Shown here: piece by piece, positions 16,680 through 24,730 of the stretch
Layout of the letters: the number at the start of each line of letters is the position of its first letter
How positions within the stretch are numbered: the stretch's first letter is position 1
Assembly: GCA_029243145.1 (NCBI GenBank)
Contig: JAQWSQ010000191.1
Span: forward strand, 1 to 34,625
From: Planctomycetaceae bacterium
Lineage (GTDB): Bacteria > Planctomycetota > Planctomycetia > Planctomycetales > Planctomycetaceae
Direction of reading: 5' to 3'
DNA length: 34,625 nucleotides
Program-made: the position numbers and the translations under genes
Notes under the pieces: generated by a model
What the model saw: only the letters and a program-made list of their open reading frames with translations
The model's database searches: none
Told to the model about the DNA's origin: nothing

Positions 16680-17791
16680 GACGTCGGCTCCACGACATGC
16701 GTCATGTTGATGGCAAACTCCTTCAGATCAAGGCTCGGCTGTTCTCCACACATCAATTGCCGCATGACAAGGGCAGTCGCAGGAGATGTTTGCAGGCCGG
16801 CGCGGAAGTGACCCGCTGCAACATACGCATTCTCTGTTCCCGGTAACAATCCCAAAAACGGAGAACCTGTTTCTGACATGGGACGAAGCCCGGCCCAAGT
16901 TTTCTCAACATGGGCTGATTTCAAACTCGGAATCAATTGAATCGCAAACCTCTGTAACTCGGCAATCGCCAAATCTGTGTTGATTTTTTCGTAGCCAGCA
17001 TTTTCTTCGGTCGAACCGACCAGCAATCGTCCATCTTCTCGGGGAACGAGATATCGTTTACCAACCTCGATCACATGACGAATGAGTGGTACTTCCGTAC
17101 GATAGAGAACGATTTGTCCTCGAACCGGAACGATAGGCAACGAATACCCGGCAGCGTTTAAAAGTTGACCGGTCCAAGCCCCGGCAGTGAAGCAAAATTG
17201 GTCGGCAGTGAGCGATCGCGAACGAGTTTTGACGGATGAGATATTCCCGTCCACCTGAATGATTTCTTCGACAGGCTGATCGCATTGCAGATCGACTCCT
17301 CGTTGACGACAGGCTTTCGCGAGTGCCTGTAAATGATGAGGATTACGGACCTGGCAGAGATCGGGGAGCCGAAATCCGTCTTCGACTTTGGTAGTCAGTT
17401 TGGGTTCGTAGTCTCTCAAACCTTCTCCGTCCAAATCAGCCAGTTCAACTCCTTCAGACGTCCATTCTGCGCGATAGGGTTCGCATGAATCGTCTCCGAG
17501 TGTGACCGTCAAACCTCCGCAGTGGCGATAACCGTTATCAATACCGGTTTCGCTTAGGAGCTGCTCAGAAAATTCTTTCCACATATCGACACTGAGGGCT
17601 CGGAGCTGATCGAACGAGGTTCTCGCACCGGGAAGATGTCCGGGGGGTAAGATGCCGGCACCGGCCCAAGACGCTTCTTGCCCGGTTTGTTGTTTGTCGA
17701 GAACGGTGACGCTTCTCCCCTGCCCTGCTAATTGCCAGGCTAGCGAGAGTCCAATCACCCCTCCACCAACAATCACCACATCCGTGGACAT
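16676..17791 (-). CDS. thiO: Glycine oxidase ThiO / FAD-dependent D-amino acid oxidase family
   Basis: The 371-residue protein has an N-terminal Rossmann FAD motif, [15 protein letters not shown], and [12 protein letters not shown], typical of ThiO. The substrate domain contains [12 protein letters not shown], the C-terminal segment has [17 protein letters not shown], and the FAD-closing [16 protein letters not shown] follows. ThiO oxidises glycine to dehydroglycine for the thiazole part of thiamine, and also acts on sarcosine and D-amino acids. Start ATG 17791 is chosen because [11 protein letters not shown] is the expected N-terminus; a TTG at 17803 is an alternative. No other thi genes are near, so a general D-amino acid/glycine oxidase role beside dtd is equally possible. 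A strong terminator sits about 23 bases upstream of the start. Confidence 0.88.
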   Translation of the reverse strand: MSTDVVIVGGGVIGLSLAWQLAGQGRSVTVLDKQQTGQEASWAGAGILPPGHLPGARTSFDQLRALSVDMWKEFSEQLLSETGIDNGYRHCGGLTVTLGDDSCEPYRAEWTSEGVELADLDGEGLRDYEPKLTTKVEDGFRLPDLCQVRNPHHLQALAKACRQRGVDLQCDQPVEEIIQVDGNISSVKTRSRSLTADQFCFTAGAWTGQLLNAAGYSLPIVPVRGQIVLYRTEVPLIRHVIEVGKRYLVPREDGRLLVGSTEENAGYEKINTDLAIAELQRFAIQLIPSLKSAHVEKTWAGLRPMSETGSPFLGLLPGTENAYVAAGHFRAGLQTSPATALVMRQLMCGEQPSLDLKEFAINMTHVVEPTS

Positions 17792-17813
17792 AACATGTCT
17801 CAATCTGTTCCCG

Positions 17814-17847
17814 AAAAAAAACAGCCCTTTGAAAACAAAGGGCTGTT
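17814..17847 (-). terminator. Intrinsic terminator between the diheme cytochrome gene and thiO
   Basis: A perfect 12-bp stem (AACAGCCCTTTG / CAAAGGGCTGTT, 17820-17831 and 17836-17847) with a four-base loop is followed, on the minus strand, by a run of T residues (17821 down to 17814). It should end transcripts from the gene that stops at 17912. It also lies directly upstream of the thiO start, leaving almost no room for a separate promoter between them. Confidence 0.9.
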
Positions 17848-17911
17848 ATCCAATCTACTGATTTTATCGCAATCTGCCTCTCTTGCCCACGGTAAGCCGG
17901 CCAGAGATTCA

Positions 17912-19762
17912 CTATTTCGGGAGTGCTTGAGAATAAGCCAGAGCGATCGACTGAGAATTTGCTCGATAGACCGTAGTCAACGCGGCATCGACACTACTAC
18001 CGTTTCTCAACCGAGCGATGAATTCACCATACTTCCCGATTCCACCATTTCTGATCAGAAACGAGACGAGTGTGTAACCGACCGCCGCTTCTTCCGAAGG
18101 TGCGAAGGCACCATCGGCAAAGATTTGCTGTGGACGTTGAATCTTAGTCAAGGCTTCGGCAGCCACAGGAGGTAACGATTTGAAATAGTCAGCTCCTCCC
18201 GATTGAGCAGCCAGATACAATCCCGTCCCTCGTGTGACCCATTTCGGCAAATCATCGCCCGACTTCTGGAGGTAAGCATTCGTCACTTGAGTCACGAGGC
18301 TCGTTTCCAGATTCATCTGACCGTCTTCAGGATTATCGCCAACATCTTCCAAGGCGATGTAGGCATCCTCTAGAGAGGGTGTCACTTTCGTGTGACCAAT
18401 GATTGTTTTTTCAGGTTGCTGACGTTCAATCGTAAACAGAAACTCTTCGTATCCAATACGATCTTTGAACAGGAAGATCGTCAACCGACCGGGAAAGGTT
18501 CGATCTTTCGCTTCGTCTTTGAACATTGCTTTCAACTGAGTGAAGTGCTTGTTCGCGAGTTGATCGACTTGATTCATGCGATCAGCACTCACATTTCCCC
18601 AGACGAGAAAATCTTTTCCTTCGATGCGAGCACCATTCTCTTTAGGAAGAGTTCGTTTCCATTGTTCCTGACTCCGTTCGATTCGCATTTCTTCCCACTC
18701 TTCAGGAGAGAGCTTTGCGAGTTCTTCGGATTTCATTTCATCGACAGAAGGGATCAATTCACGCAGTGGAGTTTTAATGCTGTCTCCGTCAAACTTGTTC
18801 CCTTCTTCAAACCATTTTTTCAGGTCTTCATAGTTTTGGCGTGTGATGCGGGCCTGCCCTTGAGGCATGCGGGGGTTTTCCAACCCGCCGACCAATCGAA
18901 ACAAGCGGCTGCCTTCGAGGTTTCCGGGAATAATCACACGTCCGCTATCTCCCCCTTCCATCAGGCGTTCAAACGTCTCTAACGAGAGTCCGCTGTTGGG
19001 GTTGTTTCCACTGTGACAACCGAGACACAAGCGGCTCATGAAAGGAGCGATATCTTTGGTGAAGGAAACGGTTTCTGTACCGGTCGCCTTCGGGATCTCA
19101 ATTTTTTCCATCCCGGGTCGACTGGCGGTACGAATCAAATCGCCGAGTAGCATCTGAGGATCTTTGCCATCATATTTAGCGCCGGAATCGATCCAGGTGG
19201 AAATCAACAAAAGATCTTCGTTGGAAAACTGGCTTCCATTGCGAGGCATCCGTTGAGCATCATCGGGATGAATGAGTTTCCCCAACAGCAGGCTGCGTCG
19301 CGAACTTCCTGGAACCAACAGAGGTCCGTTTGTTCCACCACGTCCCATGGCCGCATAACTTTCGAGACTCAACCCTCCCGACTGACGATCAATGTGACAG
19401 CGGGCACAATTGTCGTTGAAGAGAGGAGCAATATCGGTGGAAAAACTCACCCCCTTCTCTTTGATCACTCGCGCCTTCTGATCGAATAGCAATTTTTGAG
19501 CCGACACAATGGCACGATCATTTGCGTTTTCTGGTCCTGCCTCTTGTGTCACTTGGTTAAGAGAGGTCTCAGACTCATCAATCACTTTTTGGGCTTCGTC
19601 AAATTTATCTTCGCGGAGCAATTTTACGACATTAGCCAAGTCCTTGCGTATCTCACCAATCTTTTCCTTGGTTTCTTTCGGCAGAGCTGCATCGAGGGAT
19701 GCCAAACAGACAAAGGAGCCAAGCAAAACCACAGAACAACGCATCAGTCGTGAAAATCGCAT
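17912..19762 (-). CDS. Exported diheme Planctomycete cytochrome domain protein with degenerate peptidase-like C-terminus
   Basis: The 616-residue protein has a signal peptide (MRFSRLMRCSVVLLGSFVCLA...). A helical region follows (27-100), then two copies of a Planctomycete-type cytochrome c domain. The first has CARCH at 119-123 with GGLSLESYAAMGRGG; the second has CLGCH at 246-250 with SGLSLETFERLMEGG. Methionines in RMPRNG and RMPQGQ are likely axial ligands. Residues about 385-616 resemble a gluzincin peptidase MA domain: DDLPKWVTRGTGLYLA aligns with the LPxWLxEGxAEY pattern, and GKYGEFIARLRNG with the following helix. The HExxH site reads TQVTN (491-495) and the downstream Glu is missing, so it should be inactive. 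A GAGAGGTG ribosome site precedes the ATG. Likely role: periplasmic electron transfer or binding; partner unknown. Confidence 0.85.
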   Translation of the reverse strand: MRFSRLMRCSVVLLGSFVCLASLDAALPKETKEKIGEIRKDLANVVKLLREDKFDEAQKVIDESETSLNQVTQEAGPENANDRAIVSAQKLLFDQKARVIKEKGVSFSTDIAPLFNDNCARCHIDRQSGGLSLESYAAMGRGGTNGPLLVPGSSRRSLLLGKLIHPDDAQRMPRNGSQFSNEDLLLISTWIDSGAKYDGKDPQMLLGDLIRTASRPGMEKIEIPKATGTETVSFTKDIAPFMSRLCLGCHSGNNPNSGLSLETFERLMEGGDSGRVIIPGNLEGSRLFRLVGGLENPRMPQGQARITRQNYEDLKKWFEEGNKFDGDSIKTPLRELIPSVDEMKSEELAKLSPEEWEEMRIERSQEQWKRTLPKENGARIEGKDFLVWGNVSADRMNQVDQLANKHFTQLKAMFKDEAKDRTFPGRLTIFLFKDRIGYEEFLFTIERQQPEKTIIGHTKVTPSLEDAYIALEDVGDNPEDGQMNLETSLVTQVTNAYLQKSGDDLPKWVTRGTGLYLAAQSGGADYFKSLPPVAAEALTKIQRPQQIFADGAFAPSEEAAVGYTLVSFLIRNGGIGKYGEFIARLRNGSSVDAALTTVYRANSQSIALAYSQALPK

Positions 19763-19945
19763 GCTTCACCTCTCACAATGAGTGAGCCAAATTGTACTTC
19801 AAACCCCAAGAAACAGATTCTCAGGAGGACTAAAAGAACGCAGCTAACACTATAAAGGGTATGGTCAGGTCATGCCAACAGGAGTTGAACGCCGATTCCC
19901 TACTCAGAAACCCGACAATATGCCCATTGGTTCTTGAAAAAACAG

Positions 19946-19998
19946 GAAAATCAGACGCATCTGATTGGATTACCACTGCCAAACTGCGAAAATCAGAC
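19946..19998. promoter_or_regulatory. Cluster of AATCAGA repeats in the divergent region upstream of larE
   Basis: AATCAGA-CGCA-TCTGATT (19949-19966) is a perfect 7-bp inverted repeat. The 11-base unit GAAAATCAGAC occurs at 19946-19956 and again at 19988-19998, exactly 42 bases apart (about four helical turns). The cluster lies between the divergent cytochrome gene and larE. It looks like a multi-site operator; the palindrome could instead form an RNA hairpin. Confidence 0.35.
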
Positions 19999-20027
19999 TC
20001 CTAGTTCCAATTTCAGACGATCTTCAA

Positions 20028-20876
20028 ATGACTCCACTTTCCCCAGAACTTTCCGAAAAACGCGACCTTTTACTGGCTCGTCTCAGTGATTTTGAGCGAG
20101 TTGCGGTGGCATTTTCAGGAGGAGTCGACAGCTCGCTTGTCGCCAAAGCGGCTCAAATCGCCTGTGGAGATCGTGCCGTGGCTCTCACGGCCATCAGCCC
20201 GTCTCTCGCTGGCGGAGAACTCGAAATCGCAGCCCAGGTCGCCTCGACTATCGGGATTCGACATGAACTGGTTCCAACAGAGGAATTTGAGAACCCCGAC
20301 TATGTGAAGAATGCTCCCAACCGTTGTTTCTTCTGCAAGGACGAACTCTATTCACAACTCGAACGTCTCCAAAGTCAATTTGGATTCGAGGCTGTTCTTA
20401 ACGGTGCCAATCTCGATGACCGGGGCGATCATCGTCCCGGTATGCAGGCCGCAAAAAATCATCAGGTGGATAGTCCTCTTCTGGAAACAGGATTCACAAA
20501 ACAGGATGTTCGTGATCTGGCACAACACTGGGAGCTTCCCGTCTGGGATAAGCCGGCCAGTCCCTGCTTGTCAAGCCGAATTGCGTATGGTATCGAAGTC
20601 ACTCCCGAACTCGTTCGTCGTGTGGATGCCGCCGAACAATTTCTCAAGAAACGACTGAACCTGACTGAACTACGCGTCCGGCATATGGAGAATGGCTTGG
20701 CACGAATCGAAGTCCCCTCCCCTGCCCTGCCAGTTTTGCGAGAACCGAATGTGATTGAGGAAGTAACGACCTACTTCAAATCACTCGGCTTTCAGTCCGT
20801 GACCGTGGATCTGGAAGGCTTCCGTTCGGGAAGTTTGAATGATGTGATTCCGCTGGACCAATTGCAGAAATTGTGA
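20028..20876 (+). CDS. larE: ATP-dependent sacrificial sulfur transferase LarE-like
   Basis: LarE adenylates and thiolates pyridinium-dicarboxylate mononucleotide while building the nickel-pincer cofactor of lactate racemase and related enzymes; the sulfur comes from its own cysteine. The 282-residue product (ATG 20028; the frame is open to a TTG at 19965) has the PP-loop SGGVDSS at 30-36, the NRCFFCKDELY segment (Cys100, Cys103) and PASPCLSSRIAYG, whose Cys180 matches the position of the sacrificial cysteine. Length and order fit the family. Neither larB, larC nor a LarA-type racemase is in the window, so the cofactor pathway must be completed elsewhere or this protein has another thiolation target. 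Confidence 0.87.
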   Translation: MTPLSPELSEKRDLLLARLSDFERVAVAFSGGVDSSLVAKAAQIACGDRAVALTAISPSLAGGELEIAAQVASTIGIRHELVPTEEFENPDYVKNAPNRCFFCKDELYSQLERLQSQFGFEAVLNGANLDDRGDHRPGMQAAKNHQVDSPLLETGFTKQDVRDLAQHWELPVWDKPASPCLSSRIAYGIEVTPELVRRVDAAEQFLKKRLNLTELRVRHMENGLARIEVPSPALPVLREPNVIEEVTTYFKSLGFQSVTVDLEGFRSGSLNDVIPLDQLQKL

Positions 20877-21018
20877 TCGAGCGTTTACGAATCGGCGCCT
20901 GCATGAAATTGACCAGGCATTTTGAGACTCAATATTTCCAGTGGTGATCAATACTACCCAAACACTCAACGCCCGATTCAAGATGTCAAGATTCGGAAAT
21001 TCGGGGACACACCATGAC

Positions 21019-21042
21019 CAAATCTTGACCCAAATCTTGACC
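21019..21042. repeat. 12-bp tandem repeat, two copies
   Basis: CAAATCTTGACC occurs twice head to tail (21019-21030 and 21031-21042), followed by a partial third start (CAAAT). Function unknown. Confidence 0.8.
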
Positions 21043-21163
21043 CAAATGTTTGCGGTAGACCAATTATGGCGGAGAACAAATGGAACTTTTATTATCCATT
21101 TGGAGGAAGCCCATGTCAAACATTTCGTGAGTGGTACGACAAGCCCCCTCCTGAGACCACACC

Positions 21164-21289
21164 ATGCAACGACGATGCTTCTGCGACGATCTCAAAGAAG
21201 AAAACAAACGGCTTAGGAAACAACTGCTGATAACCGAGTCAATCTTAGCCAACTTCCTCTGCCGTGAAGAAAGAAAACGGGTGAGGTGA
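21164..21289 (+). CDS. Possible small basic protein, 41 residues (doubtful)
   Basis: ATG 21164 to TGA 21289 encodes MQRRCFCDDLKEENKRLRKQ followed by LLITESILANFL and a basic end. The middle could form a short coiled coil (Leu spaced by seven), and the protein is rich in Arg/Lys with three cysteines. No ribosome site precedes the ATG. In the same frame a GGAGG-preceded ATG at 21113 runs into TGA after five codons, so this could be the tail of a decayed longer gene. A terminator follows at about 21310. Function unknown; it may not be translated. Confidence 0.2.
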   Translation: MQRRCFCDDLKEENKRLRKQLLITESILANFLCREERKRVR

Positions 21290-21302
21290 TCACCGCTCAG
21301 CA

Positions 21303-21346
21303 AACAAAACAAGCCCGGTACCATGATGGGACCGGGCTTGAGTTTT
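21303..21346. terminator. Intrinsic terminator downstream of the Tat-exported YbjN-like gene, possibly bidirectional
   Basis: A 10-bp perfect stem (CAAGCCCGGT / ACCGGGCTTG, 21310-21319 and 21331-21340) is followed on the minus strand by TTTTGTTTG and on the plus strand by AGTTTTGAT. The better T-tract is on the minus strand, so it mainly ends the transcript of the gene that stops at 21372. It may also stop plus-strand transcripts arriving from the larE side. Confidence 0.75.
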
Positions 21347-21371
21347 GATCAATTCGAATATTTCATCGTCG

Positions 21372-21986
21372 TTACTGTTTCGTGGTTCCTGTTTCGGAAC
21401 GTGCCGAAGCTGACGGGTTGGTCGGTGCTTCGCGATCATCGTCGCTGGCTTGTACGTTGCCACCCGATGCCCAGTTTTCCACCTTCCAGAATGGATAGGT
21501 ATCTTTGACGCTACGTCCGATGTCTTTCAGGATCGAGGCGAACTTGGCCGTGTTCATGTCGCGGTTATCGACGACCTGCTGGAGGACGAAGCGACGGTTC
21601 GAGGCGATGTAGGCAAAGAACTTGCCATTCCCCATACGGTCGTTCTCGGCCAAGAGTCGAAGTAACGCCGTTCGTGGAACATTGGCAGCCGAGCGAGGCA
21701 AGGGATCGAGCCACGCCATCACCCAGACTGATGCTTCGTCTTTGGAGAGGACCGATGACATAGTGAAATTCCACTCATCCCCATCCAAGGCTGTGCGGAA
21801 GGCGAAGTCGTACCGTTTTTCGGTCTTCTTCGGCTGCAAGCCCATTGCTTCGAGCATCAGTCCCAATTGTTCTTCATTGAGATTTTCGAGGGTCGTCTTG
21901 CCGCTTTGTGCAAAGGCAGAACCGCCCCCCATCAAGGCGCCTACGGATAATCCACTTAACAACAGATCTCGTCTGTTCAGATTCAT
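21372..21986 (-). CDS. Tat-exported YbjN/CesT-fold-like protein
   Basis: The start is ATG 21986, preceded by AAAGGAG at eight bases; a second ATG at 22019 lacks such a site. The 204-residue product begins MNLNRRDLLLSGLSVGALMG, a twin-arginine signal, with cleavage probably near AFAQS. The body (TTLENLNEEQLGLMLEAMGL, then a beta strand DEWNFTMSSVLSKDEASVWVMAWL, then TALLRLLAENDRMGNGKFFAY and RRFVLQQVVDNRDM) has the helix, strands, helix order of the YbjN/type III chaperone (CesT-like) fold. That fold is normally cytoplasmic. The C-terminal 35 residues are disordered Ser/Thr/Asp-rich. Export by Tat fits a protein folded before secretion. Role unknown; fold assignment is by pattern only. Confidence 0.65.
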   Translation of the reverse strand: MNLNRRDLLLSGLSVGALMGGGSAFAQSGKTTLENLNEEQLGLMLEAMGLQPKKTEKRYDFAFRTALDGDEWNFTMSSVLSKDEASVWVMAWLDPLPRSAANVPRTALLRLLAENDRMGNGKFFAYIASNRRFVLQQVVDNRDMNTAKFASILKDIGRSVKDTYPFWKVENWASGGNVQASDDDREAPTNPSASARSETGTTKQ

Positions 21987-22103
21987 CGATGACACTCCTT
22001 TGTCGCCAGTCGTAATCATTCAGATCAACTGCTCATCCTTGTAGTTGATTTTCGCCTGAATGCGAAGTCGAATTTTTCGATAGATGGTTGTTTTTCTGGT
22101 GTT

Positions 22104-22700
22104 TTATGCGCCAAACAGATGCTTTATGCAGATTTGAGACCACGTTTCAAACGTGTCAATCTGGTCTAACAGTTGTTCCGGTTGCGCAAACCCTGTCTCT
22201 TGTATCGACTCTTCTGCCGGGTAAACTTTGGGCTCTTCTAGGTCAAATATGTGAACAATCCCTAAATGAACCTTTCCGACCTCGGTTTCGTCATCGTTAA
22301 TGAGCCCCACAAGTTGTTCTTTGAAAGGGGTTTCGATCCTCACTTCCTCATCCAATTCCCTCTGCATCCCGACCAAATAAGGCTCGCTGTCTCCTCCCTC
22401 ATCCTCTGAAGAGATATGACCTCCGATGCCGACCGATTTCTTCGCATGCAGCCGGCTTTCTCCCCCACTTCCCCCACGTACATAATTGAAGATTTTTCCA
22501 TCGCAGCGAAAAATGCAGTACGGGATCAACTGTTTGAAACTGGGGTCTTCTTCCATCTGAGGTCGCGGCTCGTAGCGTGTATGCGCGGGATCGAGCAATG
22601 TTTGCAGATAGGGATCGACATTCTCGCAAAACCCTTGGAAGTGACCCACTTCGTGAAAGAGAAGTGTCGGCACTACCATGATCTGTTCAATGTCGCTCAT
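22104..22700 (-). CDS. Nudix (MutT-like) family protein
   Basis: The 198-residue protein, ATG 22700 with AAAGGA upstream, contains a Nudix box: [11 protein letters not shown] followed by [13 protein letters not shown], matching the RE-U-xEE core that binds the metal. The N-terminal half ([46 protein letters not shown]) fits a group of predicted MutT-type phosphoesterases longer than the basic Nudix domain. Such enzymes hydrolyse nucleoside diphosphates linked to another moiety; the substrate is not predictable here. It lies between the YbjN-like gene and trpC on the same strand, with gaps of 54 bases to trpC and over 110 bases to the YbjN-like gene. Confidence 0.8.
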   Translation of the reverse strand: MSDIEQIMVVPTLLFHEVGHFQGFCENVDPYLQTLLDPAHTRYEPRPQMEEDPSFKQLIPYCIFRCDGKIFNYVRGGSGGESRLHAKKSVGIGGHISSEDEGGDSEPYLVGMQRELDEEVRIETPFKEQLVGLINDDETEVGKVHLGIVHIFDLEEPKVYPAEESIQETGFAQPEQLLDQIDTFETWSQICIKHLFGA

Positions 22701-22754
22701 CAGAAGAATCCTTTTGGGTCTAAAAATCGAATTTCGATTCGAGGTTGTGTAACT

Positions 22755-23543
22755 TTAAGCGGTTCCAAGTAACTGACGAACTGCCAAGCCGATATCGTCC
22801 TGTCGCATGAGTGATTCACCCACAAGAATCCCCTTCACTCCGAACTGTTGGAGGTGGAGTACATCGTCGTGAGTTCGAATCCCACTCTCACTGACCAGTA
22901 AGGTTTCAGCGGGGACATTTTTGGCAAGATCAGTCGTGTGTGACAATTCGGTAACAAAGGTTTTCAAATCGCGATTATTGATTCCCAGAAGTGCTGGCTC
23001 GAGCTTCAACACTCGCTCCAGGTTTTCAGGATCATAAATCTCAATGAGACATTCCATCCCCAAATCTGACGCTTGAAAATACAACTCTCGCAATTGGCAA
23101 TCGTTCAAGCATTCGGCAATCAAGAGAATGCAATCGGCCCCGGCAGCACGAGCTTCAACCACTTGATAAGGGTCGATGATAAACTCTTTTCGCATGACCG
23201 GTATCTCGATCGCGGCACGAACGGCTTTCAAGTAATCGAGATGTCCTTGAAAGTAAGGTTCATCTGTGAGGACACTCAGGCAAGCGGCCCCATTGTCCTG
23301 ATAGGTGCGTGCAATCTCGACAGGATCAAAATCTGCTCGAATGATTCCGGCAGAGGGAGACGCCTTTTTGACCTCGGCAATGAGTCCAATTCCTTTAGAA
23401 TCTCTCATTGCGGCGACAAAATCGCGAACTTGCGGGGCATCGGCAACCTGAGCCTCCAACTCAGTGAGCGGGCGTAAGGTTTTTGCCTGTTCTATTTCTT
23501 GCCGCTTGTCAGCGACGATCTGATCTAATACGTTGGTCGGCAT
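22755..23543 (-). CDS. trpC: Indole-3-glycerol phosphate synthase
   Basis: TrpC closes the indole ring from CdRP in tryptophan synthesis, with loss of CO2 and water. The 262-residue protein is a single-domain (beta/alpha)8 enzyme of the normal length. Catalytic residues are visible: Glu57 and Lys59 in LIAEVKKASPSAG, Lys119 in MRKEFIIDPYQ, the Glu in CLIEIYD, and NNRDLKTF and SESGIRTHDDV at the phosphate end. Start ATG 23543. No other trp genes are adjacent, so the pathway is dispersed in this genome. Confidence 0.97.
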   Translation of the reverse strand: MPTNVLDQIVADKRQEIEQAKTLRPLTELEAQVADAPQVRDFVAAMRDSKGIGLIAEVKKASPSAGIIRADFDPVEIARTYQDNGAACLSVLTDEPYFQGHLDYLKAVRAAIEIPVMRKEFIIDPYQVVEARAAGADCILLIAECLNDCQLRELYFQASDLGMECLIEIYDPENLERVLKLEPALLGINNRDLKTFVTELSHTTDLAKNVPAETLLVSESGIRTHDDVLHLQQFGVKGILVGESLMRQDDIGLAVRQLLGTA

Positions 23544-23663
23544 GGTATGCTGTGTTTTTGAAGATGACCGGTAAATCAGGGGGCGGTCATGGCGGAATCG
23601 ATTTGTTTTTTTGCATCATAACTCGCACAGCAACAGTTCCCAACCGTCAAGCCGGCCCGATCT

Positions 23664-24563
23664 ATGCAGTCTTTCGATCTCCCTCTGACTCTGTTACTGC
23701 TGCTCATCTCAATACCGATGGCGTTCAGCCTGGTCTTTTGGCTGCAATTTCTCTCGAAATCAGAACGACCATTCTGGCTGTTCCCACGGGAAATTGCCCT
23801 ACCAAGTCGATCTGCCACCTTGTTCATGACCGGCGGGCTCCTCATTCTGGGAGCCGTAGTCTTCGATTCCGCTTTTCGCCTACAAATCATCGATCAATTC
23901 TCACCTCCCCGCCAAACCTCGGAAGAAAGTCCACAATATTCGAAAGCTCTGTCGCTCTCAGCTAACAAACAGTTCGACGTCGAACGGGAACTGGTCAAAA
24001 CGCAATATTCTGTCGCGTTGAATCTGTTAGTTGCCCTCATTGGAGCTGTCATAATATGGCGTCTTCCCAACAATGACCGCAGACGAGTTGGCTTTCGTAC
24101 TGACGACCTGAAGGGGCAGGCTTGGTACGGAGTTCAAGGGTTTCTGCTCGCAGTCGTTCCGGTGTACGCAATACTTGCAATCATACTTCCACTGAAAGAA
24201 GCAGACGAAGCCGTCCACCCCCTACTCCGTATGTTGACAGAAGGTCAGCTCAATCCTCGATTTGTCTTCTGGGCGTGTCTATCGTCGATTGTCGTCGCGC
24301 CCATTCAGGAAGAGATGCTGTATCGCGTGCTTTTGCAGGAGGGCATGGTGTCGCTCGGCTATCGATTGCGGATCGCGATTCCCGGAATTGCCGTCTTCTT
24401 CTGCCTGGTGCATTTATTCCCAGACTCCATCCCCCTCTTCCCGCTCGCAATACTGTTGGGTCTCGTCATGCATTTCCGCAACAGCTTCCTGGCCGTTGTC
24501 ATCATGCACATGCTATTTAATGCCTTTAACATCATGCTGACAATTCTCGGCAACCTGCTGTAA
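23664..24563 (+). CDS. CPBP family intramembrane metalloprotease
   Basis: The 299-residue membrane protein has about seven or eight hydrophobic segments. The last third carries the three CPBP (CAAX protease and bacteriocin-processing) motifs: EEMLYRV (EExxxR), FFCLVHLF (FxxxH) and HMLFNAFN (HxxxN). These form the glutamate/histidine active site inside the membrane. Bacterial members process prenylated or peptide substrates or help in immunity; the target here is unknown. Start ATG 23664 without a clear ribosome site. It diverges from trpC and lies 167 bases upstream of tyrS on the same strand. Confidence 0.88.
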   Translation: MQSFDLPLTLLLLLISIPMAFSLVFWLQFLSKSERPFWLFPREIALPSRSATLFMTGGLLILGAVVFDSAFRLQIIDQFSPPRQTSEESPQYSKALSLSANKQFDVERELVKTQYSVALNLLVALIGAVIIWRLPNNDRRRVGFRTDDLKGQAWYGVQGFLLAVVPVYAILAIILPLKEADEAVHPLLRMLTEGQLNPRFVFWACLSSIVVAPIQEEMLYRVLLQEGMVSLGYRLRIAIPGIAVFFCLVHLFPDSIPLFPLAILLGLVMHFRNSFLAVVIMHMLFNAFNIMLTILGNLL

Positions 24564-24730
24564 CTGGCCGAACTCGCTGGCAGCAAATCGACTCTCTTGG
24601 TACGCTCAAATTTCAATAGCCCGTGGGCGCAAGCACACAGGATCAAAGAGTTTGAAATCACTCATTTCCATTCGTCGCGTTTCTGCCCGACGGCATGAGA
24701 CAATCATCTTAAAGATTTGCCGAGACCACC

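Larger units (their letters stand above)
20877..21371. other. Gene-poor stretch of about 495 bases with short repeats and mini-ORFs
   Basis: No confident gene. It contains a 12-bp tandem repeat (21019-21042) next to TTCGGGGACACACC, two short starts with plausible ribosome sites (GGAG before ATG 21080, reading 16 codons; GGAGG before ATG 21113, reading five codons to TGA), a 41-residue basic ORF (21164-21289), and a terminator hairpin at its right end. It may be a decayed gene or transcribed leader; I do not recognise it. Confidence 0.4.

Noticed and set aside
20781..21119. 112-residue minus-strand ORF overlapping the larE end
   Set aside because: Overlaps a real gene, with Trp-rich, implausible composition that partly derives from the tandem repeat.
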